From a virus, in the IMG/VR virus record IMGVR_UViG_3300028800_000236, positions 1 to 32,096 of that record: a DNA stretch of 32,096 nucleotides. The stretch is one strand, 5' to 3'. Each line of letters opens with the position of its first letter. Within the stretch, counting starts at the first letter, position 1. The notes below the pieces were generated by a model that worked only from the letters and a program-made list of their open reading frames with translations, was not told the origin of the DNA and ran no database searches. Of the stretch, positions 1 to 6,679 are shown in pieces. The position numbers and the translations under genes are program-made.

Positions 1-238
1 CTTGCAACGATCTCACGTCGGAAGTATTTTGGTGTGCAGCCCTTGATTGACCGCTATTTCCTTCGCCACCTTTATTTATCTCTTTTGAAATTCTGTTCAA
101 AAACCACTGTCGATACGAAATTGGCAAATTCCACGCTTCTGTGAATGTAAACCCGCCGTAATAAATCAAGTTGAACACTGATTCGAGCGTTACGTTTGAC
201 TTATCTTCAAGCGTTTGGCCAAAGAAAGGAAGAACCAA
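1..238 (-). CDS. Small baseplate/tail-assembly-associated protein, partial (C-terminus beyond left edge)
   Basis: An open frame runs leftward off the edge of the window. A TTG at 238 is the best visible start and gives a protein beginning MVLPFFGQTLEDK, followed by an aromatic stretch (LIYYGGFTF), LPISYRQWFLNRI near residue 45, and AAHQNTSDVRSLQ at the edge. Short proteins with a P-[IV]-x-[YE]-R-[RK]-W-[FY] core and an AAHxNT tail commonly sit next to the gp26-like baseplate gene in T4-related phages. It overlaps the end of the upstream gp26-like gene by about 30 bases, which suggests translational coupling. Function beyond baseplate association is not known to me. The non-ATG start is the least certain part. 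Confidence 0.6.
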   Translation of the reverse strand, partial: MVLPFFGQTLEDKSNVTLESVFNLIYYGGFTFTEAWNLPISYRQWFLNRISKEINKGGEGNSGQSRAAHQNTSDVRSLQ

Positions 239-1076
239 GCGGTATCGTCACCTCGTTCGTGTGTCCACACGCTGCACATACGTAATCCTGCTTCATGTCG
301 ATGCCGGGCTCGTTATCAACGATGTACTTACGTAGCGCCAAGCTATCGACGGGTGACAATTTGCTGATGAAGCGAGCAATCTTTGCCTTGTCTGTCACGC
401 CGTTCACAGATTGTAACACGGTTGCAAGTCCACCCGACACTGTGCCTGCCTGTTGCAGGCCTAATTTTGTCTGTTTCTCTTTTATTTGTGACGTTTCAAG
501 TTCGTCCTTGCTTGTCATGAACTTAAACCTGACAACTACGGGCTGTCCACCGAGGCGCGCCTTGGGTAAAGTGTACTCAAACAAGTTCACGTGATCCTCA
601 ACAGGAGTAATCTTTAGGTTCTTTACGCCCAACTTCGACAGGTTGAACTTGTTCTTTAGTTTTGCATTGCACTCCTCACACTCGACTTCAGCCTCGTACT
701 CAGCACCGTAACCTGTCACACGCACTGCCACGAGAATAGCGTTGCGATCGCCAACAATTAGATCAAGCGTGTTGAACGACTTTTCGAGCAAACAAGACTT
801 GATCACCTCATTGATCACCGTGCCTTGTTTCAAGTAGGCGCGATTTGTCAGAATGTCTTCCTCACGAGTCGTCATCGCACAGATCTGAACGCCTTCGGCA
901 TCGCAAAACGCACTACCTATAGGATAAATTAAACCACGTGATGGCAACGGCGCGATGTCTACAGGAACGTCTAAGTCGAGTTCATCTCGAGGAGACTGTT
1001 GCGGTGCTTGCTGAACCTGCGCAGGTGCAGTGATTGGATTTGAAAAAACTGAATTCTTTTCACGATCAGTTGACAT
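207..1076 (-). CDS. gp26: T4 gp26-like baseplate hub/assembly protein with a four-cysteine zinc site
   Basis: 289 aa. The N-terminal ~40 residues are Pro/Gln-rich and probably disordered. The family signature follows: PLPSRGLIYP (residues 43-52), a TTREEDILTNRAYLKQGTV block (about 69-87), and DLIVGDRNAILVAVRVTGYG (about 105-124). These match the baseplate proteins grouped with T4 gp26, which act in assembly of the baseplate hub. CEEC (133-136) and CAAC (267-270) probably form one zinc site. T4 gp26 itself is shorter (about 208 aa), so the extra length lies in the N-terminal tail and the zinc region. The start is supported by AAGGA about 8 bases upstream. It is followed by an overlapping small gene, consistent with a tail operon. 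Confidence 0.8.
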   Translation of the reverse strand: MSTDREKNSVFSNPITAPAQVQQAPQQSPRDELDLDVPVDIAPLPSRGLIYPIGSAFCDAEGVQICAMTTREEDILTNRAYLKQGTVINEVIKSCLLEKSFNTLDLIVGDRNAILVAVRVTGYGAEYEAEVECEECNAKLKNKFNLSKLGVKNLKITPVEDHVNLFEYTLPKARLGGQPVVVRFKFMTSKDELETSQIKEKQTKLGLQQAGTVSGGLATVLQSVNGVTDKAKIARFISKLSPVDSLALRKYIVDNEPGIDMKQDYVCAACGHTNEVTIPLGSSFLWPNA

Positions 1077-1130
1077 AGTGTAATCCTTGTTAAAAAATTA
1101 ACTCACCGCAAAAAATGTGATACACGTGCG

Positions 1131-1388
1131 TCAATTTGACAACGTTTTTCTTGTGCTCCTGTTTAACACACCATCACAAATCTCAACCCACCTGCGATCG
1201 ACTTCATGAGCAAAGTCGTCCTTAGTCCATCCACACATGCTCATGAACTCTGCACACTTCTTCTCAAAGTTGTACGAAACAATTCCATTTGCATTCACAA
1301 AGTCATCATCAATCTTGTCAAGTGTCTCACACATGACGTCAAATGGAACTCGCAAAAAAATGTTCATGTTATTATGATAGTAAAACAT
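1131..1388 (-). CDS. Hypothetical small protein
   Basis: 85 aa from the ATG at 1388 (MFYYHNN...); a GTG at 1397 in frame would add three residues, and an internal ATG at 1367 would shorten it. The protein is mildly acidic with several Trp and Cys residues and an amphipathic C-terminal half (FAHEVDRRWVEICDG). I see no known domain, signal peptide or membrane segment. It lies upstream of the gp26-like gene on the same strand, separated by 54 bases. There is no strong ribosome binding site, so the exact start is uncertain. A rightward frame also covers this interval, but its credible coding part begins only at 1458. Confidence 0.55.
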   Translation of the reverse strand: MFYYHNNMNIFLRVPFDVMCETLDKIDDDFVNANGIVSYNFEKKCAEFMSMCGWTKDDFAHEVDRRWVEICDGVLNRSTRKTLSN

Positions 1389-1457
1389 TTCAATCACGTT
1401 GACAAATATTCTTCAAAAGTGAAAAATGCACAAGCGCTGTTTATAATTAACCACACA

Positions 1458-1676
1458 ATGATGAAGCACATGTTGCTCGTTTTATTTCTATCGTGTTCAT
1501 GTTGCTCGACTCACAAACACATTACAGTGCAGCCATCACAAACGTACTACGAAGTGTGTAGTTCTCTCGAATGTAAGGTGAGCTGCGAACGTCCTAAAAC
1601 TTACGTGCAAGGATCTTACTTAAGACGTGTTTGGATCGTGAACCAAAATCGACGCCTTGTATTAAAATCAAACTAA
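1458..1676 (+). CDS. Small Cys-rich lipoprotein-like secreted peptide
   Basis: 72 aa from the tandem ATG at 1458. The open frame extends further upstream to 1206, but that part overlaps the opposite-strand gene and lacks protein character, so I use the internal start. The N-terminus is Lys/His followed by a hydrophobic run LLVLFLS and then CSCC, which looks like a signal peptide ending in a loose lipobox (F-L-S-C rather than the ideal L-[AS]-[GA]-C). The remainder is short, polar and contains further cysteines (VCSSLECKVSC). TATAAT at 1442-1447, 10 bases upstream of the start, resembles a -10 element; no -35 sits at the usual distance. Possible roles are superinfection exclusion or lysis (outer-spanin-like), but no sequence feature decides between them. 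Confidence 0.5.
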   Translation: MMKHMLLVLFLSCSCCSTHKHITVQPSQTYYEVCSSLECKVSCERPKTYVQGSYLRRVWIVNQNRRLVLKSN

Positions 1677-1681
1677 ATAAT

Positions 1682-1930
1682 ATGTCAACGCAACAAAAAT
1701 GGGAAGAACTCAAGGCGCAAATTGCTTATGAAGCGATACGAGATTTTCGTTATTCGCTCGCAAAATCGATTTTGGTTGGGCCCGTCAATAACGACGATCC
1801 ATCTGGGGATCATACAATTATTTTTGGTGAAGACGAATTTAAGATTGGACGTTTTGCAACTCGACACGACGCATGTAACGCCGCTAACGCGATTTCTGAC
1901 GCAATCGAACAACACAGAATGAGAAAATAA
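1682..1930 (+). CDS. Hypothetical small protein
   Basis: 82 aa from the ATG at 1682 (MSTQQKWEEL...). The frame is open back to 1631, but that extension overlaps the preceding lipoprotein-like gene in another frame, so the later ATG is preferred. It has an N-terminal amphipathic helix, a central segment GDHTIIFGEDEFKIGRF that looks like a beta hairpin, and a C-terminal helix rich in Ala, Asn and Asp. No catalytic motif is recognised. It is the second gene of a four-gene rightward block ending with the DNA polymerase and is separated from the next start by one base, so the genes are probably translated from one message. Confidence 0.65.
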   Translation: MSTQQKWEELKAQIAYEAIRDFRYSLAKSILVGPVNNDDPSGDHTIIFGEDEFKIGRFATRHDACNAANAISDAIEQHRMRK

Positions 1931-1931
1931 C

Positions 1932-2153
1932 ATGAACAATCAACAACAAATAGACGAATTGGTGAAGCTCGTAAATGAAGTGCCCACTCAACGCCTGGGA
2001 CAGTTGATCGTCAACGCATTTTGCATGTCTGAACGCTACGACTGTGCAAATCTTGATTTAGACTTGTTCTACATCACTGACGAAAAGTTGCTTGAGCTGA
2101 TCACAAATTTTATCTCCGTCACGCGCGAACGAAATGCAGTTCACACTCGATAA
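1932..2153 (+). CDS. Hypothetical small protein upstream of the polymerase
   Basis: 73 aa, mostly helical and acidic (MNNQQQIDELVKLV...). The start ATG follows the previous stop by a single base, and the last 20 bases overlap the start of the polymerase gene, a tight arrangement typical of coupled phage genes. No domain, signal peptide or metal-binding motif is visible. Its position directly before the polymerase makes a replication-related accessory role possible, but that rests only on context. Confidence 0.65.
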   Translation: MNNQQQIDELVKLVNEVPTQRLGQLIVNAFCMSERYDCANLDLDLFYITDEKLLELITNFISVTRERNAVHTR

Positions 2154-3333
2154 ATCAACGATAGGCACTGAAAAACACCTATCGTGTGATGATAATAAAC
2201 TGATGTGGGTTGACGAAGTTCAGCCTCCATCTTGGCATGTCACGAATGGGAATGTAATCGGAAAAAATTTCAACGACTTGGTGAACATCTCGTTGAAAGA
2301 GCTTGATTTTCTGCCCCCGAAGAAGTACGTTGACATGATGAAGACGTTCTCAAACGTCAACTTGTCGTGCGTTCCCTGGCAACGGGTGATGACGAAGCGA
2401 GATCACGCTGCCTTCGTGAAGGCACTTCTTAACAAGATTGAATGTTTCCTTTGCAATGCTCCCACGAATTACTACGATGGAACGTGGGTAAAAGCGAGTG
2501 CAGTCTTTAACAACTTGCAACGTGCGAAGATAAACAAAAGGCTCTTGAAAGAACTGTTCGACAAGAACAAAGGAAACATTTCGGCATTACAAACGTTTGT
2601 GCCACGTGACGACGGGTTTGCGAACGAAGTCGTGTACAACAGGTTTGCAACCGAAACTGGAAGACTTACAGTAAAGTCTGGGCCGCACATACTTGAGCTC
2701 AAGCGTGAACACAGGAGCATAATCGAGAGCATTCACGGTGACGACGGTGAAATATGCATCATTGACTTCAACGCATTAGAACCTCGAGTCGTGTTGTACG
2801 AAGCAAACAAGTCTTGTGAAAATAAAGACATCTACTCGCACGTTGCAAACGAACACAAGTTGACGCGCACTGAAGCAAAGGCGGGCACAATATGCACAAT
2901 GTACGGCGCAGGAACAAACTTGATAGTTGAGACTTTACAATGCGATGAAGCGCGAGCCGATGAAATCAGCAACGCTATCAGAAAGTACTACGAGATACGC
3001 GCGCTTACAAACAGGATCAAGACACAATTTATAAAGGAGGGCACGCTGCAAACGCGCTTCGGAAGGCCTTTGAAAATTGACGATCCGAGAAGCAGCGTTT
3101 TGCTCAATCACTTTGTGCAAGGCACGGGGTGTGACGTCGTTTTGTTGGCATTCTCAAACATCACCGAAGAAATGAAGACGAAAACGCCAAATTGTCGCCC
3201 ACTCTTCATGATTCATGATGCGTTGGTGATTGACGCATTGAAGAGCGAGCTGCCAAAACTCGACGAGCTACTGACTGTGAAAGTGAGTAGCTACGTGCAG
3301 AGGTTTTATTTGAAACGAACTAAGATTTATTAA
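2134..3333 (+). CDS. Minimal family A DNA polymerase (polymerase domain only)
   Basis: 399 aa, with the family A palm and fingers motifs in order. TGRLTV (175-180) corresponds to the primer/template-binding TGRLSS block. Motif A is DFNALEPRVV with the metal-binding D211. Motif B (O-helix) is R245-x3-K249-x7-Y257-G258. NHFVQGTGCDVV (about 325-336) matches the NxxxQGTAAD segment. Motif C is IHDALV with H361-D362. The palm aspartates are present, so activity is plausible. The protein is far shorter than E. coli Pol I (928 aa) or its Klenow part (about 605 aa): no 3'-5' exonuclease domain is visible, and only about 165 residues precede the TGR motif for a thumb. The O-helix residue equivalent to Phe762 is Ile. 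It lies on the strand opposite the tail genes. Confidence 0.85.
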   Translation: MQFTLDKSTIGTEKHLSCDDNKLMWVDEVQPPSWHVTNGNVIGKNFNDLVNISLKELDFLPPKKYVDMMKTFSNVNLSCVPWQRVMTKRDHAAFVKALLNKIECFLCNAPTNYYDGTWVKASAVFNNLQRAKINKRLLKELFDKNKGNISALQTFVPRDDGFANEVVYNRFATETGRLTVKSGPHILELKREHRSIIESIHGDDGEICIIDFNALEPRVVLYEANKSCENKDIYSHVANEHKLTRTEAKAGTICTMYGAGTNLIVETLQCDEARADEISNAIRKYYEIRALTNRIKTQFIKEGTLQTRFGRPLKIDDPRSSVLLNHFVQGTGCDVVLLAFSNITEEMKTKTPNCRPLFMIHDALVIDALKSELPKLDELLTVKVSSYVQRFYLKRTKIY

Positions 3334-3334
3334 A

Positions 3335-3649
3335 TCAATAACCACAACCCATAAGTTCATATAACTTTTTGACAGACGCTTCAACTTCTCGTGCAACGTC
3401 ATCGTACGTTGTGTCTTCTTCGTCATCAACGATGAAGTCAATACCTTCAATCGCGCCTGACAATGTTTTCTTTATTTCTCGTAACATTTTTAGCGAACTG
3501 TTGACGCATTTAACAATCACGTAATTTGGATCTGCTTCACTTGGCTTTTTGACGTTAGTTCCCACCTCTTCACCATATGCACCGATTGATGGCTTGTTGA
3601 ACTCTTCTCGAATTATTTGTTGTAGTTGTTTCTTTGTTAAAGTCGCCAT
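3335..3649 (-). CDS. Small protein with shared leader ending I-R-E (possible internal head protein)
   Basis: 104 aa. The first 16 residues, MATLTKKQLQQIIREE, are nearly the same as those of the 3701-3871 protein and similar to three other small proteins in this window. The body is an unrelated alpha/beta sequence with an acidic patch (VDDEEDTTYDDV) and a helical C-terminus. The leader ends in I-R-E followed by E, which fits the (I/L)-x-E cleavage rule of the T4 prohead protease. In T4, short N-terminal sequences of this kind send internal proteins into the prohead and are then removed. That role is inferred here. The stop lies one base from the convergent polymerase stop. Confidence 0.75.
   Translation of the reverse strand: MATLTKKQLQQIIREEFNKPSIGAYGEEVGTNVKKPSEADPNYVIVKCVNSSLKMLREIKKTLSGAIEGIDFIVDDEEDTTYDDVAREVEASVKKLYELMGCGY
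3603..3634. repeat. 32-bp direct repeat, copy 1 (leader-coding DNA)
   Basis: This 32-bp stretch is identical, by eye, to 3825-3856 and encodes the KKQLQQIIREE part of the leader in both genes. Identity at DNA level, including third positions, points to recent duplication or gene conversion of the leader. Confidence 0.9.
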
Positions 3650-3700
3650 GATTTAAATATTTCCTCAACGTTGCTAATGAAAAAAAATGTCAACGTGAGA

Positions 3701-3871
3701 CTATTTAAGTTGAGATTGAATCCAATCTGCAGCATCATACAGCCCATTTTGATTTGCAAACTTTATTAAATCTTTAAGTTGATCAGTCACAGATCTCTGA
3801 TCTGGCATTTTTGTGTTTGTTATTTCTTCTCGAATTATTTGTTGTAGTTGTTTCTTGGTTAGATTTGCCAT
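3701..3871 (-). CDS. 56-aa protein with the shared leader (possible internal head protein)
   Basis: A short complete gene on the - strand: ATG at 3871, TAG at 3701-3703. It begins MANLTKKQLQQIIREE and continues with a short helical body (TDQLKDLIKFANQ, DAADWIQSQLK). The leader is the same as in the 3335-3649 protein apart from residue 3, down to a 32-bp identical DNA tract, whereas the bodies are unrelated. If the leader is cut after I-R-E, the mature peptide is only about 41 residues. The start codon is 3 bases from the stop of the upstream gene at 3875, so translation is probably coupled. No function can be read from the body. Confidence 0.75.
   Translation of the reverse strand: MANLTKKQLQQIIREEITNTKMPDQRSVTDQLKDLIKFANQNGLYDAADWIQSQLK
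3825..3856. repeat. 32-bp direct repeat, copy 2 (leader-coding DNA)
   Basis: Second copy of the 32-bp tract at 3603-3634, in the same orientation and reading frame, inside the leader of the 56-aa gene. Confidence 0.9.
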
Positions 3872-3874
3872 TAT

Positions 3875-4144
3875 TCAATATCTTTCTTTGCTCTCGTATC
3901 TATGCTTTGCATATTTGTGAATATATCTACAAAGCTCTTCACCACGCTTTGCATGTCGCTTCATCCACGTGACGTTGTTTCGACCTGCGCTATCATGCGT
4001 GTAAGCGTATGCCCAACCGGAGCTAAAGTAAACTTTGATCCAATCAGCACCCGTCTCATAGTCAACAACGCTCGACGTGCCAGTCAAGTTCTTGTAGAGT
4101 TCTTCGTTGATGGCTTTACGCAAAGCAGAAATTGTCAGTATCAC
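3875..4144 (-). CDS. Small protein with leader ending I-N-E (possible internal head protein)
   Basis: 89 aa from the GTG at 4144; an in-frame TTG at 4150 would add two residues. I chose GTG because it gives MILTISALRKAINEEL, which lines up with the leaders of the neighbouring small genes (M-x-L-T-x4-L-R-x2-I-x-E-E). The body is aromatic and basic (WIKVYFSSGWAYAYTHD, then a His/Lys/Arg-rich C-terminus), suggesting a compact beta/alpha domain and a basic tail that could contact nucleic acid. No enzyme motif is visible. It lies 9 bases after the stop of the 4154-4363 gene. Confidence 0.65.
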   Translation of the reverse strand: MILTISALRKAINEELYKNLTGTSSVVDYETGADWIKVYFSSGWAYAYTHDSAGRNNVTWMKRHAKRGEELCRYIHKYAKHRYESKERY

Positions 4145-4153
4145 AATCAATAA

Positions 4154-4363
4154 CTATTCATCATCTTCACACACAAAGTCGTAATCATTCTTTTCTCGTT
4201 CAAACTCGTAGTATCGTCCTTCTTCGCGAGAGAGGTTAACCAATTCATCAATCGTATTTGCAAATTCTTCGCTTGTCGCAGTTTTTGCGTATTCATGCAG
4301 GTCTTCACCAATGCGAGATGCAAAAACATAAATTGTATCATATTTTGAAAAATCAAATTTCAT
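4154..4363 (-). CDS. Hypothetical acidic protein
   Basis: 69 aa from the ATG at 4363 (MKFDFSKYDTIYVF...). The frame is open back to 4432, but the ATG at 4363 overlaps the stop of the upstream gene by 11 bases (GTTATGAAATTTGA), a typical coupled arrangement, so it is preferred. The protein is helical and very acidic at its C-terminus (NDYDFVCEDDE). I recognise no domain. It does not carry the shared leader of its downstream neighbours. Confidence 0.65.
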   Translation of the reverse strand: MKFDFSKYDTIYVFASRIGEDLHEYAKTATSEEFANTIDELVNLSREEGRYYEFEREKNDYDFVCEDDE

Positions 4364-4535
4364 AACGTATCGCTTTCTTACACATTTCCCACATGTCTTC
4401 ATCAAAGTGAGGATATCGTGCAAACAATGCAATGAACACGTTCAACACTGTGTGATCGTCTGGACGATTATTAATATGCGACAACACATATTTCTTACCA
4501 GTGGCCTCGTCACAATCGTCAAGGAATTCACGCAC
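4353..4535 (-). CDS. Hypothetical small protein, start uncertain or 5'-truncated
   Basis: 60 aa from a GTG at 4535. The frame stays open upstream with protein-like sequence (WQVLDFVSRRRNYYV) as far as a TGA at 4578-4580, and no ATG, GTG or TTG start lies in that extension. There is no good ribosome binding site before the GTG. The gene may use the GTG, or it may have lost its 5' end. The remainder (NRPDDHTVLNVFIALFARY) is a compact helical sequence without a recognised domain. Its last codons overlap the start of the next gene. Confidence 0.45.
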   Translation of the reverse strand: MREFLDDCDEATGKKYVLSHINNRPDDHTVLNVFIALFARYPHFDEDMWEMCKKAIRYEI

Positions 4536-4616
4536 GTAATAATTACGTCGTCGGGAGACAAAATCTAAGACTTGCCATCAGGATCAAGTTGCTCCGACCA
4601 CCACACAATTCAGGGT

Positions 4617-4991
4617 TCAGATAAAGGGCTCTGGTTCGTTTTCGAATTCTTGCTCGACAACCGGCTTCATACGAAGCTTGCGAGCTTGCAAAATGTTATA
4701 CGCAGTCTGATATAATTTCATCTTTTGTTCAATCTTCGCAAGGACGACCTTCTGCGCCGTTTCAAGGGTTTCACACAAAAAACTACACTCATTGATGAAG
4801 CCCTTTCCGAAATCCGCATTTACTATTACTGAGACTTCCCATCCATCACCACGTGGGTTTGCAAACACTTTAAAACATTTGCCAAAATCGCCATACACGA
4901 CTGTGTATGGGAAATAACCATATTCACGCAGCTCTTCACTCGTCAACCTGTGAGCTGGCGCGCTAAATAATTCAACTATGTCATTTTTCAT
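4617..4991 (-). CDS. Hypothetical protein
   Basis: 124 aa, with a strong ribosome binding site (GAAGGAAACACAATG) before the ATG at 4991. The N-terminal half has a beta-rich region with alternating hydrophobics (YTVVYGDFGKCFKVFANP, WEVSVIVNADFG); the C-terminal third is a long helix followed by an acidic tail. No motif identifies a function. The 153 bases upstream, to the HNH gene at 5145, hold no convincing ORF; they contain a small inverted repeat (CTCGT...ACGAG, about 5086-5105). Confidence 0.7.
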   Translation of the reverse strand: MKNDIVELFSAPAHRLTSEELREYGYFPYTVVYGDFGKCFKVFANPRGDGWEVSVIVNADFGKGFINECSFLCETLETAQKVVLAKIEQKMKLYQTAYNILQARKLRMKPVVEQEFENEPEPFI

Positions 4992-5144
4992 TGTGTTTCC
5001 TTCTGTTCACGTTGAGGTCATGCGAGAGTGCATGTCACAACGCATGAAGAGATAGTAAACAACGGGAGAAGAGAATTACACTTTCTCGTACACGAACAAC
5101 GAGTTTGTGCAGCCTGTCACACGATTGTGCGTGTTGCTTTTCTG

Positions 5145-6032
5145 TCAAGCCACGAGATTTGTCTTGCGTAACTTTGTAAAATTATACGAAGGATGTTCTT
5201 TTTTGTGACAATCAATACAAATTACTTCTCCTGAAACATTATTATTTATGTGATAATCAATTACGTTCTCCATAATTTCTTTCTTTATTTCAAAAGTATC
5301 AATCGTTTTAATCGTATGTTCTGGATTATCTAACAAGAACATAGCAACACACTCGTGAATTATGTCTGCCATTCGTTTTTCATTGTGATGAATGCTCAAG
5401 TTGTTACCCATTCCACACCGTTGACACGTAAAATTATTTTTATGAAATTTAGGTAATTTCCATTCTTCATAAAAACGTTTATGTGTACTAACTAACGCGC
5501 TGATTGACGATGTTCCGCCTTTCCATTGTGAGTGATCTGACCCAACAAGTGTTGGTATTGTACCATCGAGGCGATTGCTTCGCATTCGTTCAGCACGACG
5601 GTCAAGTTCGTCTTCATTTAAACGTATTGTTTCACTTCCACGAATGCCATACAATGCAACACGTTCATCTGTTTTTTTCGTCAACCCAACGTTCCAAGCA
5701 ACTGTTTCACCGCTCTCAAATTTTCTACGTTTTGTTTCACTGCTCTTTTTTCTTACGTTATCAGGACGCTTTGTGCCAAACGTTGGATTTCCTTTACCAC
5801 GAGCATTGTGACCATGTACAAACTTCATGTATCCACCATTTGTACTCCAAAATTTTGGTATTTCTCCGCATCCACAAGCACACGTTGGTATTATTCCATG
5901 AAGAATTACTTCATCATACGTTTGTTTCGCATTAAACCCATGTTGTTTTCTACAATGATTTTTAATAGATCCAAACTTTTCACATTGAAAATCACATTCA
6001 GTACACTGATACATAAAATAAAAATTAAACAT
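5145..6032 (-). CDS. HNH homing endonuclease with N-terminal C2H2 zinc finger
   Basis: 295 aa. A C2H2-like finger comes first (C10, C13, H26, H31), then a Cys-rich module PTCACGCGEIPKFW (49-62) followed by GGYMKFVHGH, then a WNVGLTKKTDERV element (113-125) of the kind found between the DNA-contacting parts of modular phage endonucleases. An SQWKGG motif precedes the nuclease. The HNH site is C203-x2-C206, H215-H216 and C272-x2-C275-H. All key residues are present, so it is probably active. It is a free-standing gene downstream of the tail tube gene and more AT-rich than its neighbours. It shares its N-terminal module with the EDxHD-type enzyme at 6680-8452. A start at the internal ATG (6014) is also possible. 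Confidence 0.88.
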   Translation of the reverse strand: MFNFYFMYQCTECDFQCEKFGSIKNHCRKQHGFNAKQTYDEVILHGIIPTCACGCGEIPKFWSTNGGYMKFVHGHNARGKGNPTFGTKRPDNVRKKSSETKRRKFESGETVAWNVGLTKKTDERVALYGIRGSETIRLNEDELDRRAERMRSNRLDGTIPTLVGSDHSQWKGGTSSISALVSTHKRFYEEWKLPKFHKNNFTCQRCGMGNNLSIHHNEKRMADIIHECVAMFLLDNPEHTIKTIDTFEIKKEIMENVIDYHINNNVSGEVICIDCHKKEHPSYNFTKLRKTNLVA

Positions 6033-6065
6033 TTACATACATGTGTACAAATTTTAAACACCAAA

Positions 6066-6083
6066 CGCCCGTAAAAACGAGCG
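6066..6083 (-). terminator. Hairpin downstream of the tail tube gene
   Basis: On the - strand the sequence reads CGCTCGT-TTTT-ACGGGCG, a 7-bp stem (one G-U pair) with a four-T loop, 30 bases after the tube gene stop. The following tract is only moderately T-rich. It is placed to end tail tube transcripts before the HNH gene. Confidence 0.5.
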
Positions 6084-6112
6084 AATGATGAATTTTTGGA
6101 GATTATAATGAA

Positions 6113-6604
6113 TTAATATTGTAAAACAGCGATGTCAAATCTAAGTGTAACACTAATATCCAACAATCCTGCATCTTCGTACGTTAATTCTCCCATATCA
6201 ACGTCACCTTGAAGCCAGGCACCTTTTATATCATAGAGGGAAATTACTGTCCCGACAGGATCCAGTAATTTCAACTGCACATCACGCTTATAAAAGTCTG
6301 CATATCCTGCACGGCCTGAAACTGGATCAAAACACGTTCGCATCCATTCTGTGATCTGCTGCGCGCCCGATGGAGCAATTGCGCTGTGCAACGTGACAGG
6401 CATCGGAACGGGCTTCGTTTTACCAGCAACGTAACGAGTAGAATTCATGAACGGAATTTCAACTTCATCAGTGGTGTACGAAGGAACTTTTGTTGACGAA
6501 ATAAGAAAACTATCTATACCTTCGATAGCGAGGATAAAGCGATTTTTCCTCGCGGGTTCAAATTGGTTGCACAACATTGATGTTACGTCTAAAGTCTCGG
6601 CCAT
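6113..6604 (-). CDS. gp19: Tail tube protein, T4 gp19-like
   Basis: 163 aa from the ATG at 6604, supported by GGAG 8 bases upstream; this equals the length of T4 gp19. The frame is open to 6775, but that part has no protein character. The sequence has the layout of the T4 tube subunit: FEPARKNRFILAIEGIDSFLISSTKVPSY near the N-terminus, then VTLHSAIAPSGAQQITEWM and LKLLDPVGTVISLYDIKGAWL, ending in beta strands (ISVTLRFDIAVLQY). Tube subunits stack as hexameric rings inside the sheath. Its place downstream of the sheath genes matches T4 order 18-19, here interrupted by inserted genes. Endonuclease genes lie on both sides. Confidence 0.88.
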   Translation of the reverse strand: MAETLDVTSMLCNQFEPARKNRFILAIEGIDSFLISSTKVPSYTTDEVEIPFMNSTRYVAGKTKPVPMPVTLHSAIAPSGAQQITEWMRTCFDPVSGRAGYADFYKRDVQLKLLDPVGTVISLYDIKGAWLQGDVDMGELTYEDAGLLDISVTLRFDIAVLQY

Positions 6605-6620
6605 GTGTATCTCCAATCGA

Positions 6621-6627
6621 TAAATAT
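6621..6627 (-). promoter_or_regulatory. ATATTTA box upstream of the tail tube gene
   Basis: The sense strand has CATAATATTTATCG ending about 16 bases before the ATG. The same ATATTTA heptamer occurs before four other leftward genes (3654-3660, 9354-9360, 12348-12354, 15445-15451). It is a candidate late promoter core or transcript-start element, as inferred from recurrence and position. Confidence 0.4.
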
Positions 6628-6679
6628 TATGACATTGTGAACATTGAACATTAATGTGATATATTCTTAATGAAGATAT

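Noticed and set aside
1206-1457. N-terminal extension of the rightward lipoprotein-like ORF.
   Set aside because: It is antisense to the 1131-1388 gene, has low protein character, and the signal-peptide start at 1458 explains the real product better.
5033-5144. Possible promoter (TTGACA) before the 4617-4991 gene.
   Set aside because: No -10 element at the usual spacing could be found.
6550-6575. GGGTTCAAATTGG resembling a tRNA T-arm.
   Set aside because: It lies inside the tail tube coding sequence and has no partner arms around it.
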